Shown: positions 18,678 through 26,556 of the stretch, one piece after another | Position numbering within the stretch: the first letter of the stretch is position 1 | Layout: the number at the start of each line of letters is the position of its first letter | DNA from: Betaproteobacteria bacterium | Lineage (GTDB): Bacteria > Pseudomonadota > Gammaproteobacteria > Burkholderiales > Rhodocyclaceae | Assembly: GCA_009779265.1 (NCBI GenBank) | Contig: WREP01000004.1 | Location: 1 to 64,000, forward strand | DNA length: 64,000 bases | Direction of reading: 5' to 3' | Notes under the pieces: generated by a model | The model's database searches: none | What the model was told of the DNA's origin: nothing | The model's input: the letters and a program-made list of their open reading frames with translations, nothing else | Program-made: the position numbers and the translations under genes

Positions 18678-19730
18678 TCAGACCACCAAAGTCTGCGCTT
18701 CGTCGCCCTGACGCGCCCTGATGTGGCCGATGCGATAAACGCTTTCGCCCTGGGCCGCGAGTTCGGCCATGGCCGCCTCGGCATCGGCTGCGGCGACGAC
18801 CAGCGCCAGACCGATGCCGCAATTGAAGACGCGGTGCATTTCGTTCTCGGCGACCTGGCCTTCGGCTTGCAGCCAGTCGAACAGCCTGGGGCGCGGCCAG
18901 GCGGCCTTGTCCAAATCGGCCACGGTATTTTCCGGCAGCACGCGCGGCAGGTTTTCGAGCAGGCCGCCGCCGGTGATATGGGCCATGCCCTTGATCGCCA
19001 CCTTTTTCAGCGCCGCCAGCACCGGCTTGACATAGATGCGCGTCGGCGCCATGAGCACGTCGGCCAGGGTGCGCGCTTGGCCGTCGACCTCGTCGAACGG
19101 AGCGTTAAGGTCGGGCTGGGCGCGTTCGATGATCTTGCGCGCCAGCGAATAGCCGTTGGAATGGGCGCCGGAAGAAGCCAGGCCCAGCACCACGTCGCCC
19201 GGGGCGATGGATTTGCCGTCGATGATCCGCGATTTTTCGACGACGCCGACCGCGAAGCCGGCCAGATCGTATTCGCCGGCCGGGTACATGCCCGGCATTT
19301 CCGCCGTTTCGCCGCCAATCAGCGCGCAGCCGGCCAGTTCGCAGCCCCTGGCGATACCGCTGACGACCGCCGCGGCGGTGTCGACATCGAGCTTGCCGCA
19401 GGCGAAATAATCGAGGAAAAACAACGACTCGGCGCCCAGCACCAGGATGTCGTTGACGCTCATCGCCACCAGATCCTGGCCGACGCTGTCGTGGCGGTTG
19501 AGGTCGAAAGCCAGCTTGAGCTTGGTGCCAACGCCGTCGGTTCCCGACACCAGCACCGGCTCCGCATAGCGTTTGGGCACCTCGAACAGGGCGCCGAAAC
19601 CGCCGATGCCGCCGAGCACGCCGTCGCGCAGCGTCTTTCGGGCAAGCGGTTTGATGCGGTCGACCAAGGCATCGCCCGCGTCGATATCGACACCGGCGTC
19701 GCGGTAGGAGAGGGGGGATTTCACGGTCAT
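18678..19730 (-). CDS. purM: phosphoribosylformylglycinamidine cyclo-ligase PurM
   Basis: AIR synthetase of purine biosynthesis: FGAM plus ATP gives aminoimidazole ribonucleotide. The 350-residue product has the family landmarks [47 protein letters not shown], the Gly-rich [12 protein letters not shown], and [13 protein letters not shown]. No other pur gene is adjacent. It is upstream of the zinc-ribbon cluster on the same strand with a 120-base gap and no strong terminator between, so read-through is possible. Confidence 0.96.
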   Translation of the reverse strand: MTVKSPLSYRDAGVDIDAGDALVDRIKPLARKTLRDGVLGGIGGFGALFEVPKRYAEPVLVSGTDGVGTKLKLAFDLNRHDSVGQDLVAMSVNDILVLGAESLFFLDYFACGKLDVDTAAAVVSGIARGCELAGCALIGGETAEMPGMYPAGEYDLAGFAVGVVEKSRIIDGKSIAPGDVVLGLASSGAHSNGYSLARKIIERAQPDLNAPFDEVDGQARTLADVLMAPTRIYVKPVLAALKKVAIKGMAHITGGGLLENLPRVLPENTVADLDKAAWPRPRLFDWLQAEGQVAENEMHRVFNCGIGLALVVAAADAEAAMAELAAQGESVYRIGHIRARQGDEAQTLVV

Positions 19731-19798
19731 GTCGGGCAGGTCAAGGTGCTGAAAAGACGGATTTTACCCGAAAGCGGGGTGGCGCCTTTCCGCATTGA

Positions 19799-19822
19799 CG
19801 GTAATGGGCTTTTCAATTACCG
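19799..19822. promoter_or_regulatory. inverted repeat at the toxin-antitoxin promoter
   Basis: CGGTAAT and ATTACCG arms of 7 bp with a 10-base spacer, 36 bases upstream of the antitoxin start. A weak promoter (TTGACG at 19795, 17-base spacer, TACCGT) overlaps it. Such operators are typical sites of antitoxin autoregulation; binding is inferred. Confidence 0.45.
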
Positions 19823-19857
19823 TTCGGCTTATCGGATTGATTTTCATGGAGCCTGTC

Positions 19858-20124
19858 ATGTCATCGCTCACGATCACGGCCAAGGGCCAGGTCACGCTGA
19901 AGCGGGATTTGCTGCAACATCTCGGCATCAAGCCTGGGGAACGGGTCGATTGCGAAAAGCTGCCCGGCGGCGAGTTGCGGGTACGGGCGGCAAGGCCGAC
20001 CGGCACCATCGACGGCTTTATCGGGCTGTTAGCCGGCAAGGTGAAAATGGAAAAACCGCTGACCATCGAGGAAATGAATGACATCGCGGCAGCAGGTTGG
20101 GCCGGTGAGTTGAATGACAAATGA
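19858..20124 (+). CDS. AbrB/MazE-type antitoxin (VapB-like)
   Basis: 88-residue antitoxin with a swapped-hairpin AbrB DNA-binding domain at the N-terminus (LTITAKGQVTLKRDLLQHLG, then IKPGERVDCEKLPGGELRV) and an acidic C-terminal tail that would wrap the toxin. I chose the ATG at 19858 because GGAG sits 6 bases before it; an ATG 12 bases earlier lacks that. Its 3' end overlaps the PIN toxin start by four bases, the standard antitoxin-toxin arrangement, and an inverted repeat upstream fits autoregulation. Confidence 0.87.
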   Translation: MSSLTITAKGQVTLKRDLLQHLGIKPGERVDCEKLPGGELRVRAARPTGTIDGFIGLLAGKVKMEKPLTIEEMNDIAAAGWAGELNDK

Positions 20125-20519
20125 AAATCACCGCCGATACCAATGTGCTGGTCCGCGCCATTCTGCAAGATGATCCGGCGCAGTGCCGCGCCGCCTGCAA
20201 GCTGCTCAGGGAGGCAAGCCTGATCGCGGTTTCGTTGCCATCCCTGTGCGAATTGGTCTGGATACTGCGGCGGGGCGCGAAGCTGGCGAAAGAGGATATT
20301 TTTTCCGCCATCCAGGCGTTGCTCGCTAGCGAAAACGTGGTTATGAACCGGCCCGCCGTTGAGGCCGGGTTGGCCCTGCTGGAGGCCGGTGGCGATTTCG
20401 CCGATGGCGTCATGGCGCACGAAGGCAAATGGCTGGGCGGCGAAATTTTCGTCTCGTTCGACCGGCAAGCGGTCACCTTGCTGTCGCGGCGCGGAGAAGC
20501 GGCGCACTTGCTGTCCTGA
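20121..20519 (+). CDS. PIN-domain toxin (VapC-like ribonuclease)
   Basis: 132-residue PIN nuclease, predicted toxin of the preceding antitoxin. The acidic metal-binding residues are visible: Asp6 (ITADTNVLVRA), Glu44 (LPSLCELVW), Asp92/Asp95 (GGDFADG) and Asp114 (SFDRQAV). RNA target is unknown. Starts inside the antitoxin stop codon region. Confidence 0.9.
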   Translation: MKITADTNVLVRAILQDDPAQCRAACKLLREASLIAVSLPSLCELVWILRRGAKLAKEDIFSAIQALLASENVVMNRPAVEAGLALLEAGGDFADGVMAHEGKWLGGEIFVSFDRQAVTLLSRRGEAAHLLS

Positions 20520-20534
20520 TCGCCGGGTGCGGAA

Positions 20535-21422
20535 ATGTCGCTTGTGGGATTCTCTGATTCGCTACTGGCCGCCGTCGGCGCTGCCATCGGCGCGGCGACG
20601 GGGCGGGCTTTTGTGGCGCGGGCGGCGACGCCGGTCGTTGGGGGCGATATCAACACGGCCTACCGCCTCGATGGCGCGGATGGCGCGCGCTATTTCCTCA
20701 AACTCAACGAAAAACGGCGGCTGCCGATGTTCGTTGCCGAGGCGGCAGGGCTGGCGGTTCTGGCGGCGGCGGGCGCTGTGCGCGTACCGGCGGCGATTGC
20801 CCACGGTTGTGCCGGGGGGCGCAGCTTTCTCGTGCTGGAATATCTGGAATTCACCGCCCACGGCAATGCGCGCCTCTTGGGTGAACAACTTGCCGCGTTG
20901 CATCGCTGCACCGCCGGGCGTTTCGGTTTTGACCATGACAATTTCATCGGCTCGACGCCGCAGGCCAACGGCTGGCGCGACAACTGGATCGACTTCTGGC
21001 GTGAGCAGCGCCTCGGCCCGCAGTTGCGGTTGGCGGCAGGTTATGACGAGTCGCTGTGCACTCTCGGCGCGGCGCTGCTGGCGCGGCTGCCGGATTTCTT
21101 CACCGATTACGAACCGCGGGCTTCGCTACTGCACGGCGATTTGTGGGGCGGCAATCATGCCTTTACGGCGGATGGCGCGCCAGTCATTTTCGACCCCGCG
21201 CCCTATTACGGCGACCGCGAAAGCGATCTGGCGATGACCGAACTGTTCGGCGGCTACGAGCCGGATTTCTACGCCGCCTATCACGCCGCCTGGCCGTTGC
21301 ACCCCGGTTATGCCCGGCGCAAGATGCTGTACAAGCTTTACCACATCCTCAATCACGCCCATCTGTTCGGCGGCGGCTACGCGCGTCAGGCGGAGACGAT
21401 GATGCGGACATTGCTGACCTGA
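20535..21422 (+). CDS. fructosamine kinase family protein
   Basis: Predicted to phosphorylate fructosamine/ribulosamine adducts on proteins or amines, a deglycation step. The 295-residue product has the FN3K kinase-like fold: VVGGDINTAYRL, catalytic HGDLWGGNHAF near residue 200, and the metal-binding DPAPYYGDRESDLAM. Length and motifs fit the bacterial YniA/FN3K group. It starts 15 bases after the toxin gene; the functional link is probably only proximity. Confidence 0.9.
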   Translation: MSLVGFSDSLLAAVGAAIGAATGRAFVARAATPVVGGDINTAYRLDGADGARYFLKLNEKRRLPMFVAEAAGLAVLAAAGAVRVPAAIAHGCAGGRSFLVLEYLEFTAHGNARLLGEQLAALHRCTAGRFGFDHDNFIGSTPQANGWRDNWIDFWREQRLGPQLRLAAGYDESLCTLGAALLARLPDFFTDYEPRASLLHGDLWGGNHAFTADGAPVIFDPAPYYGDRESDLAMTELFGGYEPDFYAAYHAAWPLHPGYARRKMLYKLYHILNHAHLFGGGYARQAETMMRTLLT

Positions 21423-21456
21423 TTTACCGCACTTTCCCGGTATCATGGCCGCCATC

Positions 21457-22161
21457 ATGAAAATCCTCATCGTCGACGACGAGCCGGCCATTGCCGATAC
21501 CCTGGCTTACGCGCTGCGGGGCGAGGGTTTTGCTTGCGAGCACTGCCTCCTCGGCGGTGCGGCGCTGGACAGGCTGGCGGCGGGGGCGGGGGATTTCGCG
21601 CTGGTCGTGCTCGATGTCGGCCTGCCGGACATGAGCGGTTTCGATGTCTGCCGGCAACTGCGCCGCCATTCGGATATTCCGGTGCTTTTCCTTACCGCCC
21701 GCGCCGACGAGGTGGATCGCATCGTCGGGCTGGAACTGGGCGGCGACGATTATGTCGCCAAGCCTTTCAGTCCGCGCGAGGTGGTATCGCGCATCCGCGC
21801 CATTCTGCGCCGCCTGCGCCCGGATAACGGGCAGCCCGCCGCCAGCGGCAAACCGGCGGAAACGGATGGCAAAGCGGGCGGCCGTTTCGCCGTCGACCGC
21901 GCCGGTCTGCGCATCGCCTTCCACGGTTGCTGGCTCGACCTGACCCGCTACGAATACCTGCTACTGGCGCTGCTGCTCGAACGGCCGGGGCGCGTCCTGT
22001 CGCGCATGCAGATCATGGAGGCGGTCTGGCAGGACGGCGGCGACAGTCTGGAACGCACCGTGGATACGCATATCAAGACCCTGCGCGGCAAGCTGCGGGC
22101 GGTGCGCGACGAGGACGTGATCCACACCCATCGCGGCCTCGGCTACAGCCTGAGCGGATGA
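21457..22161 (+). CDS. creB: response regulator CreB
   Basis: OmpR-type regulator of the CreBCD regulon (carbon source/envelope and beta-lactam-linked responses in enterics and pseudomonads). The receiver domain begins MKILIVDDEPAIADTLAYAL, with phospho-acceptor Asp in VVLDVGLPDMSG and Lys in AKPFSPRE; the C-terminal winged helix ends RTVDTHIKTLRGKL...HTHRGLGYSL. I take the ATG at 21457 since the domain starts there; an ATG 12 bases upstream is possible. creC follows after 7 bases, and the CreB target gene creD with a matching binding site lies at 26.5 kb. Confidence 0.9.
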   Translation: MKILIVDDEPAIADTLAYALRGEGFACEHCLLGGAALDRLAAGAGDFALVVLDVGLPDMSGFDVCRQLRRHSDIPVLFLTARADEVDRIVGLELGGDDYVAKPFSPREVVSRIRAILRRLRPDNGQPAASGKPAETDGKAGGRFAVDRAGLRIAFHGCWLDLTRYEYLLLALLLERPGRVLSRMQIMEAVWQDGGDSLERTVDTHIKTLRGKLRAVRDEDVIHTHRGLGYSLSG

Positions 22162-22168
22162 TCGCGCG

Positions 22169-23596
22169 ATGAATATCTCCATCCGCCTGTTTTTCGGCTT
22201 TTTCCTGATTGTCGGGCTGGCCGCCTGGTTCGTGCTTAATATTTTCGCCCAGGAAAGCGAGCCGGGCATTCGCCAGGCGACGGAGGAAACCCTGGTCGAC
22301 ACCGCGCAAGTGCTGGCCGAAATGGCGGCGCCCGATCTGGCCGCTGGCCGCATCGCGGATGGCCCCTTCGCCGAGGCGGTGCGCGAAGCCCTGCAACGCC
22401 GGCTCCAGGCCAAGATTTTCGAGGTGCTCAAGGAAAGCGTCGATCTGCGCATCTACATCACCGATGCCAAAGGCATCGTCGTCTACGATTCGAAAGGCGC
22501 CGCCGTCGGCGAGGATTTCTCGCGCTGGCGCGACATCGTCCGCGCCCTGCGCGGCGAGTACGGTGCCCGCCAGACGCGCGACAACCCGGACGACCCGATG
22601 ACCTCGGTCATGCACGTGGCAGCGCCCGTCGTCTACCAAGGCGAGCGGATCGGCGCGCTCTCCCTGGCCAAGCCGATGTCGTCGCTGGTTCCCTACATCG
22701 AGCGCGCTGCCGACCGCGTCAAGTCTTCCGGGCTGATCCTGCTGCTGGCGGCGGCGGCTATCGGCCTCTTGTTCACCTTCTGGCTCGGTTGGTCCATCGA
22801 CCGTCTGCGCGATTACGCCCGCGCTGTCGCCAGCGGCCACAAGGCCGAAGCGCCGACCGGCGGCGGTCGGCAGTTGTCGGAACTGGCCCGCGCCCTGGCG
22901 ACCATGCGCGAAAAGCTCGAAGGCAAGCAGTACGTCGAGCGCTATGTGCAAAACCTGACGCACGAGATGAAAAGCCCGCTCACCGCCATTCGCGGCGCCG
23001 CCGAAATTCTCGCAGACGACCCGCCTGCCGAGGATCGCCGCCGCTTCATCGGCAGCATCGCCGAACAGACGGAACGCCTGCAAGCGACCATCGAGCGCAT
23101 GCTGATGCTGGCCCGCGTCGAGCAATTGCAGGCGCCGGAAGGCCAGGAGACGCTGTTCCCGGCCAATCTGCTCAACGATTGCCTGGAACTGCGCCGCCCG
23201 GCCCTGGCCGCCCGCAGCTTGCAGGCCGAAATGCGCCTCGACGACAACCGGCCGATCCGTGGCGACGCTTTTTTGCTGCAACAGGCGCTGCTCAATCTGC
23301 TCGACAATGCCATCGAATTCTCGCCCGACGGCGGTGTCATCGAACTCGTCATCCGTTCACGCGGCGACATGGTCGAATTCGCTATTCGCGACCACGGCGA
23401 AGGCGCGCCCGATTACGCCCTGGAACAGTTGTTTACCCGCTTCTATTCGCTGCCCCGGCCCGCCACCGGCAAAAAAAGCAGCGGCCTCGGCCTCGCCCTG
23501 GTCCGCGAAGTCGCCCGCCTGCACGGCGGCGAGGCTGCATTCGCCAACCACCCGGAAGGCGGCGGCGAGGTCAGTTTCCGCATTCCGGCGGGTTGA
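22169..23596 (+). CDS. creC: sensor histidine kinase CreC
   Basis: 475-residue membrane kinase partner of CreB. First membrane helix near 5-27, a periplasmic sensor domain to about 185 (contains DLRIYITDAKGIVVYDS as in CreC), second helix near 192-210, HAMP region, phospho-acceptor His in LTHEMKSPLTAIRG, and the ATPase boxes NLLDNAIEFS, DHGEGAPDY and GLGLALVREVA. Signal unknown. Downstream lies a convergent gene after 10 bases. Confidence 0.92.
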   Translation: MNISIRLFFGFFLIVGLAAWFVLNIFAQESEPGIRQATEETLVDTAQVLAEMAAPDLAAGRIADGPFAEAVREALQRRLQAKIFEVLKESVDLRIYITDAKGIVVYDSKGAAVGEDFSRWRDIVRALRGEYGARQTRDNPDDPMTSVMHVAAPVVYQGERIGALSLAKPMSSLVPYIERAADRVKSSGLILLLAAAAIGLLFTFWLGWSIDRLRDYARAVASGHKAEAPTGGGRQLSELARALATMREKLEGKQYVERYVQNLTHEMKSPLTAIRGAAEILADDPPAEDRRRFIGSIAEQTERLQATIERMLMLARVEQLQAPEGQETLFPANLLNDCLELRRPALAARSLQAEMRLDDNRPIRGDAFLLQQALLNLLDNAIEFSPDGGVIELVIRSRGDMVEFAIRDHGEGAPDYALEQLFTRFYSLPRPATGKKSSGLGLALVREVARLHGGEAAFANHPEGGGEVSFRIPAG

Positions 23597-23606
23597 AGCC
23601 CAGCCC

Positions 23607-24572
23607 TTACGCCGCCGCGCCGTCATCCAGGCAATACAACCGCGCGCCGGGATGGACGCGGGAGAGTTGGCGGTTTTCCTTGTCGGCGAGCAGGAAGTCG
23701 GGCCATTCGGCATTTCGCCTGAAGCAGAAGCGGCGCGGCAGATCGGTGTAAAGCGAGCGCGGCGGCAGACGCTGGGCGATGCGCTTCAACAGGCGGCCGC
23801 TGTCCTCGCTGTGGTAGTAGATGACGCGCAAGCCCAGTTCGTCGCGCAGGAAGGCGATGGCCGCCCAGAGCATGGCTTCGGCCCAGATCGGGCGGTATTG
23901 CTCGCCGACGTGGCGGCAGTAGTCGAGCGTCGGGCGCAGGGGCAGTTGACAGCCACGGTAGGAAATCGCGGCGTCGGCGGCGGCTCCGGCGTGGCGTTTC
24001 AGTAGCCAGCGTTCGAGATCGGCGGCCCGGCGCAGCCAGTCGGTCTGGATTTCCTCGATCAGCGCGCTGCCGCTCGCCCAGTCGAGGTCGATGCGCGCCC
24101 AGGCGAGCGTGTGGCGCTGGCGGGCGACGGGATGGCCGTAGAACTGGAACAGATCGTCGTTCGCGCCAAGGCGGCGGTAGCGCTGCGCGTGCTCGTGGTT
24201 GAAGTTGAGTTGCAGGACGAGATTGACGCCGGGGCGCGAAGTTTGCTGGTGACGCCAATCGGCGCGGCGCTCGTCGCCCCAGGTTGCCAGGGTGAGGATG
24301 AAGGCGGCTTGGGCGGCGTCGTAGTCGCTGGCGGCGAGTACGGCGTCGTCGAGGGCAGGGCCGCAGCCGGCGAGGATGTTTTTGAGGCGCGGCTTTTCCA
24401 GCAGGCCGGCGTAGGCGGAACGGCGCAGGGCGGCGACCGGCGCGCGCCGGCCCGGCTGCCGGCGGCAGTAGTGGCGCAGGAGGCCGATGCCGTAGCGGTC
24501 ACGATAGTAGGGATAGACGGTGCGTTCGCCTTGCAGGCAGGCGATGATTTCGTCGGCGAGTTGACGGTTCAT
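23607..24572 (-). CDS. conserved unknown protein with EIQTDW motif, rtcB operon
   Basis: 321-residue cytoplasmic protein I cannot name. Central segment FQFYGHPVARQRHTLAWARI leads to ALIEEIQTDWLRR, similar to the EIQSDW motif I know from polyvalent phage proteins; afterwards AMLWAAIAFLRDELGLRVIY and RRFCFRRNAEWPDFLL. Rich in Arg, Trp and Tyr. GGAG precedes its ATG. It is third in the minus-strand rtcB operon, after rtcB and a 64-residue gene, suggesting a role with RNA ligation or repair. A 45-codon ORF with a strong AAGGAG overlaps its 5' end in another frame (24499-24636), perhaps for translational coupling. Confidence 0.75.
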   Translation of the reverse strand: MNRQLADEIIACLQGERTVYPYYRDRYGIGLLRHYCRRQPGRRAPVAALRRSAYAGLLEKPRLKNILAGCGPALDDAVLAASDYDAAQAAFILTLATWGDERRADWRHQQTSRPGVNLVLQLNFNHEHAQRYRRLGANDDLFQFYGHPVARQRHTLAWARIDLDWASGSALIEEIQTDWLRRAADLERWLLKRHAGAAADAAISYRGCQLPLRPTLDYCRHVGEQYRPIWAEAMLWAAIAFLRDELGLRVIYYHSEDSGRLLKRIAQRLPPRSLYTDLPRRFCFRRNAEWPDFLLADKENRQLSRVHPGARLYCLDDGAAA

Positions 24573-24657
24573 GGATGACTCCGGGGAATGCGGTAAGGGA
24601 TAGCGAACTGCGCGGTGTCTTGGGCAGGGCGGTCATGGTTTTCTCCTTGGTAAAAAG

Positions 24658-24852
24658 TCAGTCAACTTCAAATTCGGCCAGATCGCCGGCAAGCAGCGCC
24701 ACCAGCGATTGCTGGGTGCGCTGCCGCGCCTGCTGGCGGACGGCCTTGCGGGTGTTGCCGTGCGGCCCGGCGCGGCGGGTCAGGCCGGGCACCAGCAACG
24801 GATTGCGCGGTCGGCTTTGCGGCAGGATGAGAGTGAGGGTTTTACGGGCCAT
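24658..24852 (-). CDS. small basic protein of the rtcB operon
   Basis: 64-residue protein of unknown function. The first 45 residues are rich in Arg, Lys and Gln (PQSRPRNP, TRRAGPHGNTRKAVRQQARQ), the last 15 are acidic/hydrophobic (ALLAGDLAEFEVD). It starts three bases after the rtcB stop, with AAGGGG overlapping the rtcB end, so it is coupled to rtcB. The basic N-terminus would suit RNA or protein contacts; that is inference. Confidence 0.65.
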   Translation of the reverse strand: MARKTLTLILPQSRPRNPLLVPGLTRRAGPHGNTRKAVRQQARQRTQQSLVALLAGDLAEFEVD

Positions 24853-24855
24853 CGC

Positions 24856-26064
24856 TCACCCCTTGACGCAGAGGACTTGTTTCAGGGTATGGACGATTTC
24901 CACCAGATCGCGCTGGTTGTCCATGACCTGATCAATGTCCTTGTAAGCCGCCGGGATTTCGTCCACCACGCCGCCATCCTTGCGGCACTCGATCCCCGCC
25001 GTCTGCGCTTCCAGGTCGAAGCGGGAAAAGCGCCGCTTGGCGGCGCTGCGGCTCATGCGCCGGCCGGCGCCGTGAGAGCACGAACAAAACGATTGCTCCT
25101 CGCCCAAACCGCGCACGATGTAGGAACGCGCCCCCATGCTGCCGGGAATGATGCCCAATTCGCCCGCCCGCGCCGAAATGGCGCCCTTGCGGGTGATGAA
25201 CAGGCCTTCCCCGAAATGTTGCTCGCGGGCCACGTAATTGTGGTGGCAGTTGATCGCCTCGCCGTCGAGACGGAAAGGCGGCAACTTCGTTTTCAGCACG
25301 TCGAGCACGGCGGCCAGCATCTGCTGGCGGTTGAGCAGGGCGTAATCCTGCGCCCATTCCACCGCCGCCACGTAATCGTCGAACAGTTCCGAACCCTCGC
25401 TGAAATAGGCGAGATTGCGGTCCGGCAGACGAATCCGGTGGCGCTGCATGTCTTTTTGCGCGGCGGCGATGAAGTAACGGCCGATGACGTTGCCGATGCC
25501 GCGCGAGCCGGAATGCAGCATGATCCAGACGCGATCCGTCTCGTCCAGGCACAGTTCGATGAAATGGTTGCCGCCGCCCAGCGTGCCGATCTGACAGAGC
25601 CAGGTTTCGTTGAAGCGGCGCTGCATTTTCATCAGCCCCGGATGCCTGCCGACAATGGCATCCAGCCGCGCGTCGAGCGAGCGCCCGGCACGCTGCAAGG
25701 CGCTGCCGCGCATACGGCTGGCGGCGTGCTGTTCGAAGCCGCACGGCACCGCGCCCTCGATGCCCAGGCGCAGGGCGCGCAGGGTATCGGGCAACTGCCC
25801 GGCAGAGAGCGAAGTGCGCACCGCATTCATGCCGCAACCAATGTCCACGCCGACGGCGGCCGGGATGATCGCCCGCCGGGTCGGAATCACGCTGCCGACG
25901 GTGGCGCCGGTGCCGGCATGCACGTCCGGCATCGCCGCGACGTGGCCGTGCACGATAGTCAGCGATGCCACATTCAGCAGTTGCTGGATGGCCTCGGTTT
26001 CGATATCGCGCGTCCATACCTTGACCGGGACGCGCCCTTTGTTCAGTTCAATTTGAATGCCCAT
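24856..26064 (-). CDS. rtcB: RtcB-family RNA ligase
   Basis: GTP/Mn-dependent ligase joining 2',3'-cyclic-phosphate or 3'-phosphate RNA ends to 5'-OH ends. The 402-residue product has the metal-site motifs MPDVHAG (His49), VGVDIGCGMN (Asp74, Cys77), LGGGNHFIEL, MLHSGSRG, and the guanylylation histidine in SHGAGRRMSR near residue 330. The ATG at 26064 follows AGGA and fits the family start (MGIQIELNKG); an upstream in-frame start adds 19 residues. No rtcA, archease or rtcR is in the window. It heads a three-gene minus-strand operon inserted between creBC and creD. Confidence 0.93.
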   Translation of the reverse strand: MGIQIELNKGRVPVKVWTRDIETEAIQQLLNVASLTIVHGHVAAMPDVHAGTGATVGSVIPTRRAIIPAAVGVDIGCGMNAVRTSLSAGQLPDTLRALRLGIEGAVPCGFEQHAASRMRGSALQRAGRSLDARLDAIVGRHPGLMKMQRRFNETWLCQIGTLGGGNHFIELCLDETDRVWIMLHSGSRGIGNVIGRYFIAAAQKDMQRHRIRLPDRNLAYFSEGSELFDDYVAAVEWAQDYALLNRQQMLAAVLDVLKTKLPPFRLDGEAINCHHNYVAREQHFGEGLFITRKGAISARAGELGIIPGSMGARSYIVRGLGEEQSFCSCSHGAGRRMSRSAAKRRFSRFDLEAQTAGIECRKDGGVVDEIPAAYKDIDQVMDNQRDLVEIVHTLKQVLCVKG

Positions 26065-26135
26065 GATGGATTCCTGGATGCTGCTTGAATCGGAATCCGG
26101 GCGGCGGCAAGGCCGCGTCAACCGCCGGTGGAAAA

Positions 26136-26168
26136 GAAAAACCCCGGCAGTTGGCCAGGGTTTTCTTT
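26136..26168 (-). terminator. terminator-like hairpin in the rtcB leader
   Basis: On the minus strand, AACCCTGGC pairs with GCCGGGGTT (one G-U) around a 5-base loop, followed by TTTCTTTT. It lies between the 11-codon leader ORF and rtcB, 70-100 bases upstream of the rtcB start. As a true terminator it would cut transcription before rtcB, so it is a possible attenuator; it is also roughly symmetrical and could act on the plus strand. Confidence 0.5.
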
Positions 26169-26220
26169 CCCGGCCCGGATTCGCTTGACAGCGCGTTCCG
26201 GGCGACGACTCGCCTGCGGC

Positions 26221-26256
26221 TCAGCGCTGGAAAACCTCGTTGGCAATGGCAGGCAT
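26221..26256 (-). CDS. possible 11-residue leader peptide upstream of rtcB
   Basis: ORF of 11 codons, MPAIANEVFQR, with an unusually good ribosome site: TAAGGAG six bases before the ATG. It lies 157 bases upstream of rtcB, between a candidate promoter and the terminator-like hairpin. No amino acid run suggests which supply it could sense. It could be a leader peptide or a chance ORF. Confidence 0.35.
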   Translation of the reverse strand: MPAIANEVFQR

Positions 26257-26299
26257 GTCGTACTCCTTAGGGTGAATTGGGTGAATGAAACGAAGCGCC

Positions 26300-26328
26300 A
26301 GTGTCGCGTGTGAATACGACAGGGTCAA
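26300..26328 (-). promoter_or_regulatory. candidate sigma-70 promoter for the rtcB operon
   Basis: Minus-strand TTGACC (26323-26328), 17-base spacer, GACACT (26300-26305; three of six -10 matches). The direction and distance suit the leader ORF and rtcB. TTCAC pairs with N4 spacing (26271-26285 read on the minus strand) follow it. Confidence 0.4.
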
Positions 26329-26364
26329 GTGAGGGCGGTCGCCGGAGTGGCGCACGAACAACAG

Positions 26365-26384
26365 ATGTTGCATAGGCGCAACAT
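26365..26384. promoter_or_regulatory. operator-like palindrome upstream of the rtcB promoter
   Basis: ATGTTGC and GCAACAT, perfect 7-bp arms with a 6-base spacer, 37 bases upstream of the candidate -35 box. The protein that binds it is unknown. Confidence 0.45.
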
Positions 26385-26462
26385 ATTGAGGATTGGCCGC
26401 CTCAGCCGCTGGAACGGATGAACTTCTACACCTAACCGGACACCAATCAGCCACCGCTTATC

Positions 26463-26488
26463 TTCACCCCCACTTCACACAACTTCAC
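26463..26488 (+). promoter_or_regulatory. CreB binding site (cre-tag) upstream of creD
   Basis: TTCAC-CCCCAC-TTCAC fits the known cre-tag TTCAC-N6-TTCAC exactly; a third TTCAC follows after 5 bases, and a TTCGT half after 6 more (26495). It lies 69-94 bases upstream of the creD ATG. The rest of the 492-base gap 26065-26556 holds the rtcB leader elements listed above; nothing else was recognised there. Confidence 0.8.
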
Positions 26489-26556
26489 CGCCGCTTCGTC
26501 ATGCCCTCACCCGGCGGCGCGAGAGTGCTCGCGTCATTTCAACCGGGGAGTGCATC

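Noticed and set aside
26065-26556. tRNA-like Y RNA (YrlA type) near rtcB
   Set aside because: Such RNAs occur in some RNA-repair operons, but I found no T-arm or cloverleaf on either strand here.
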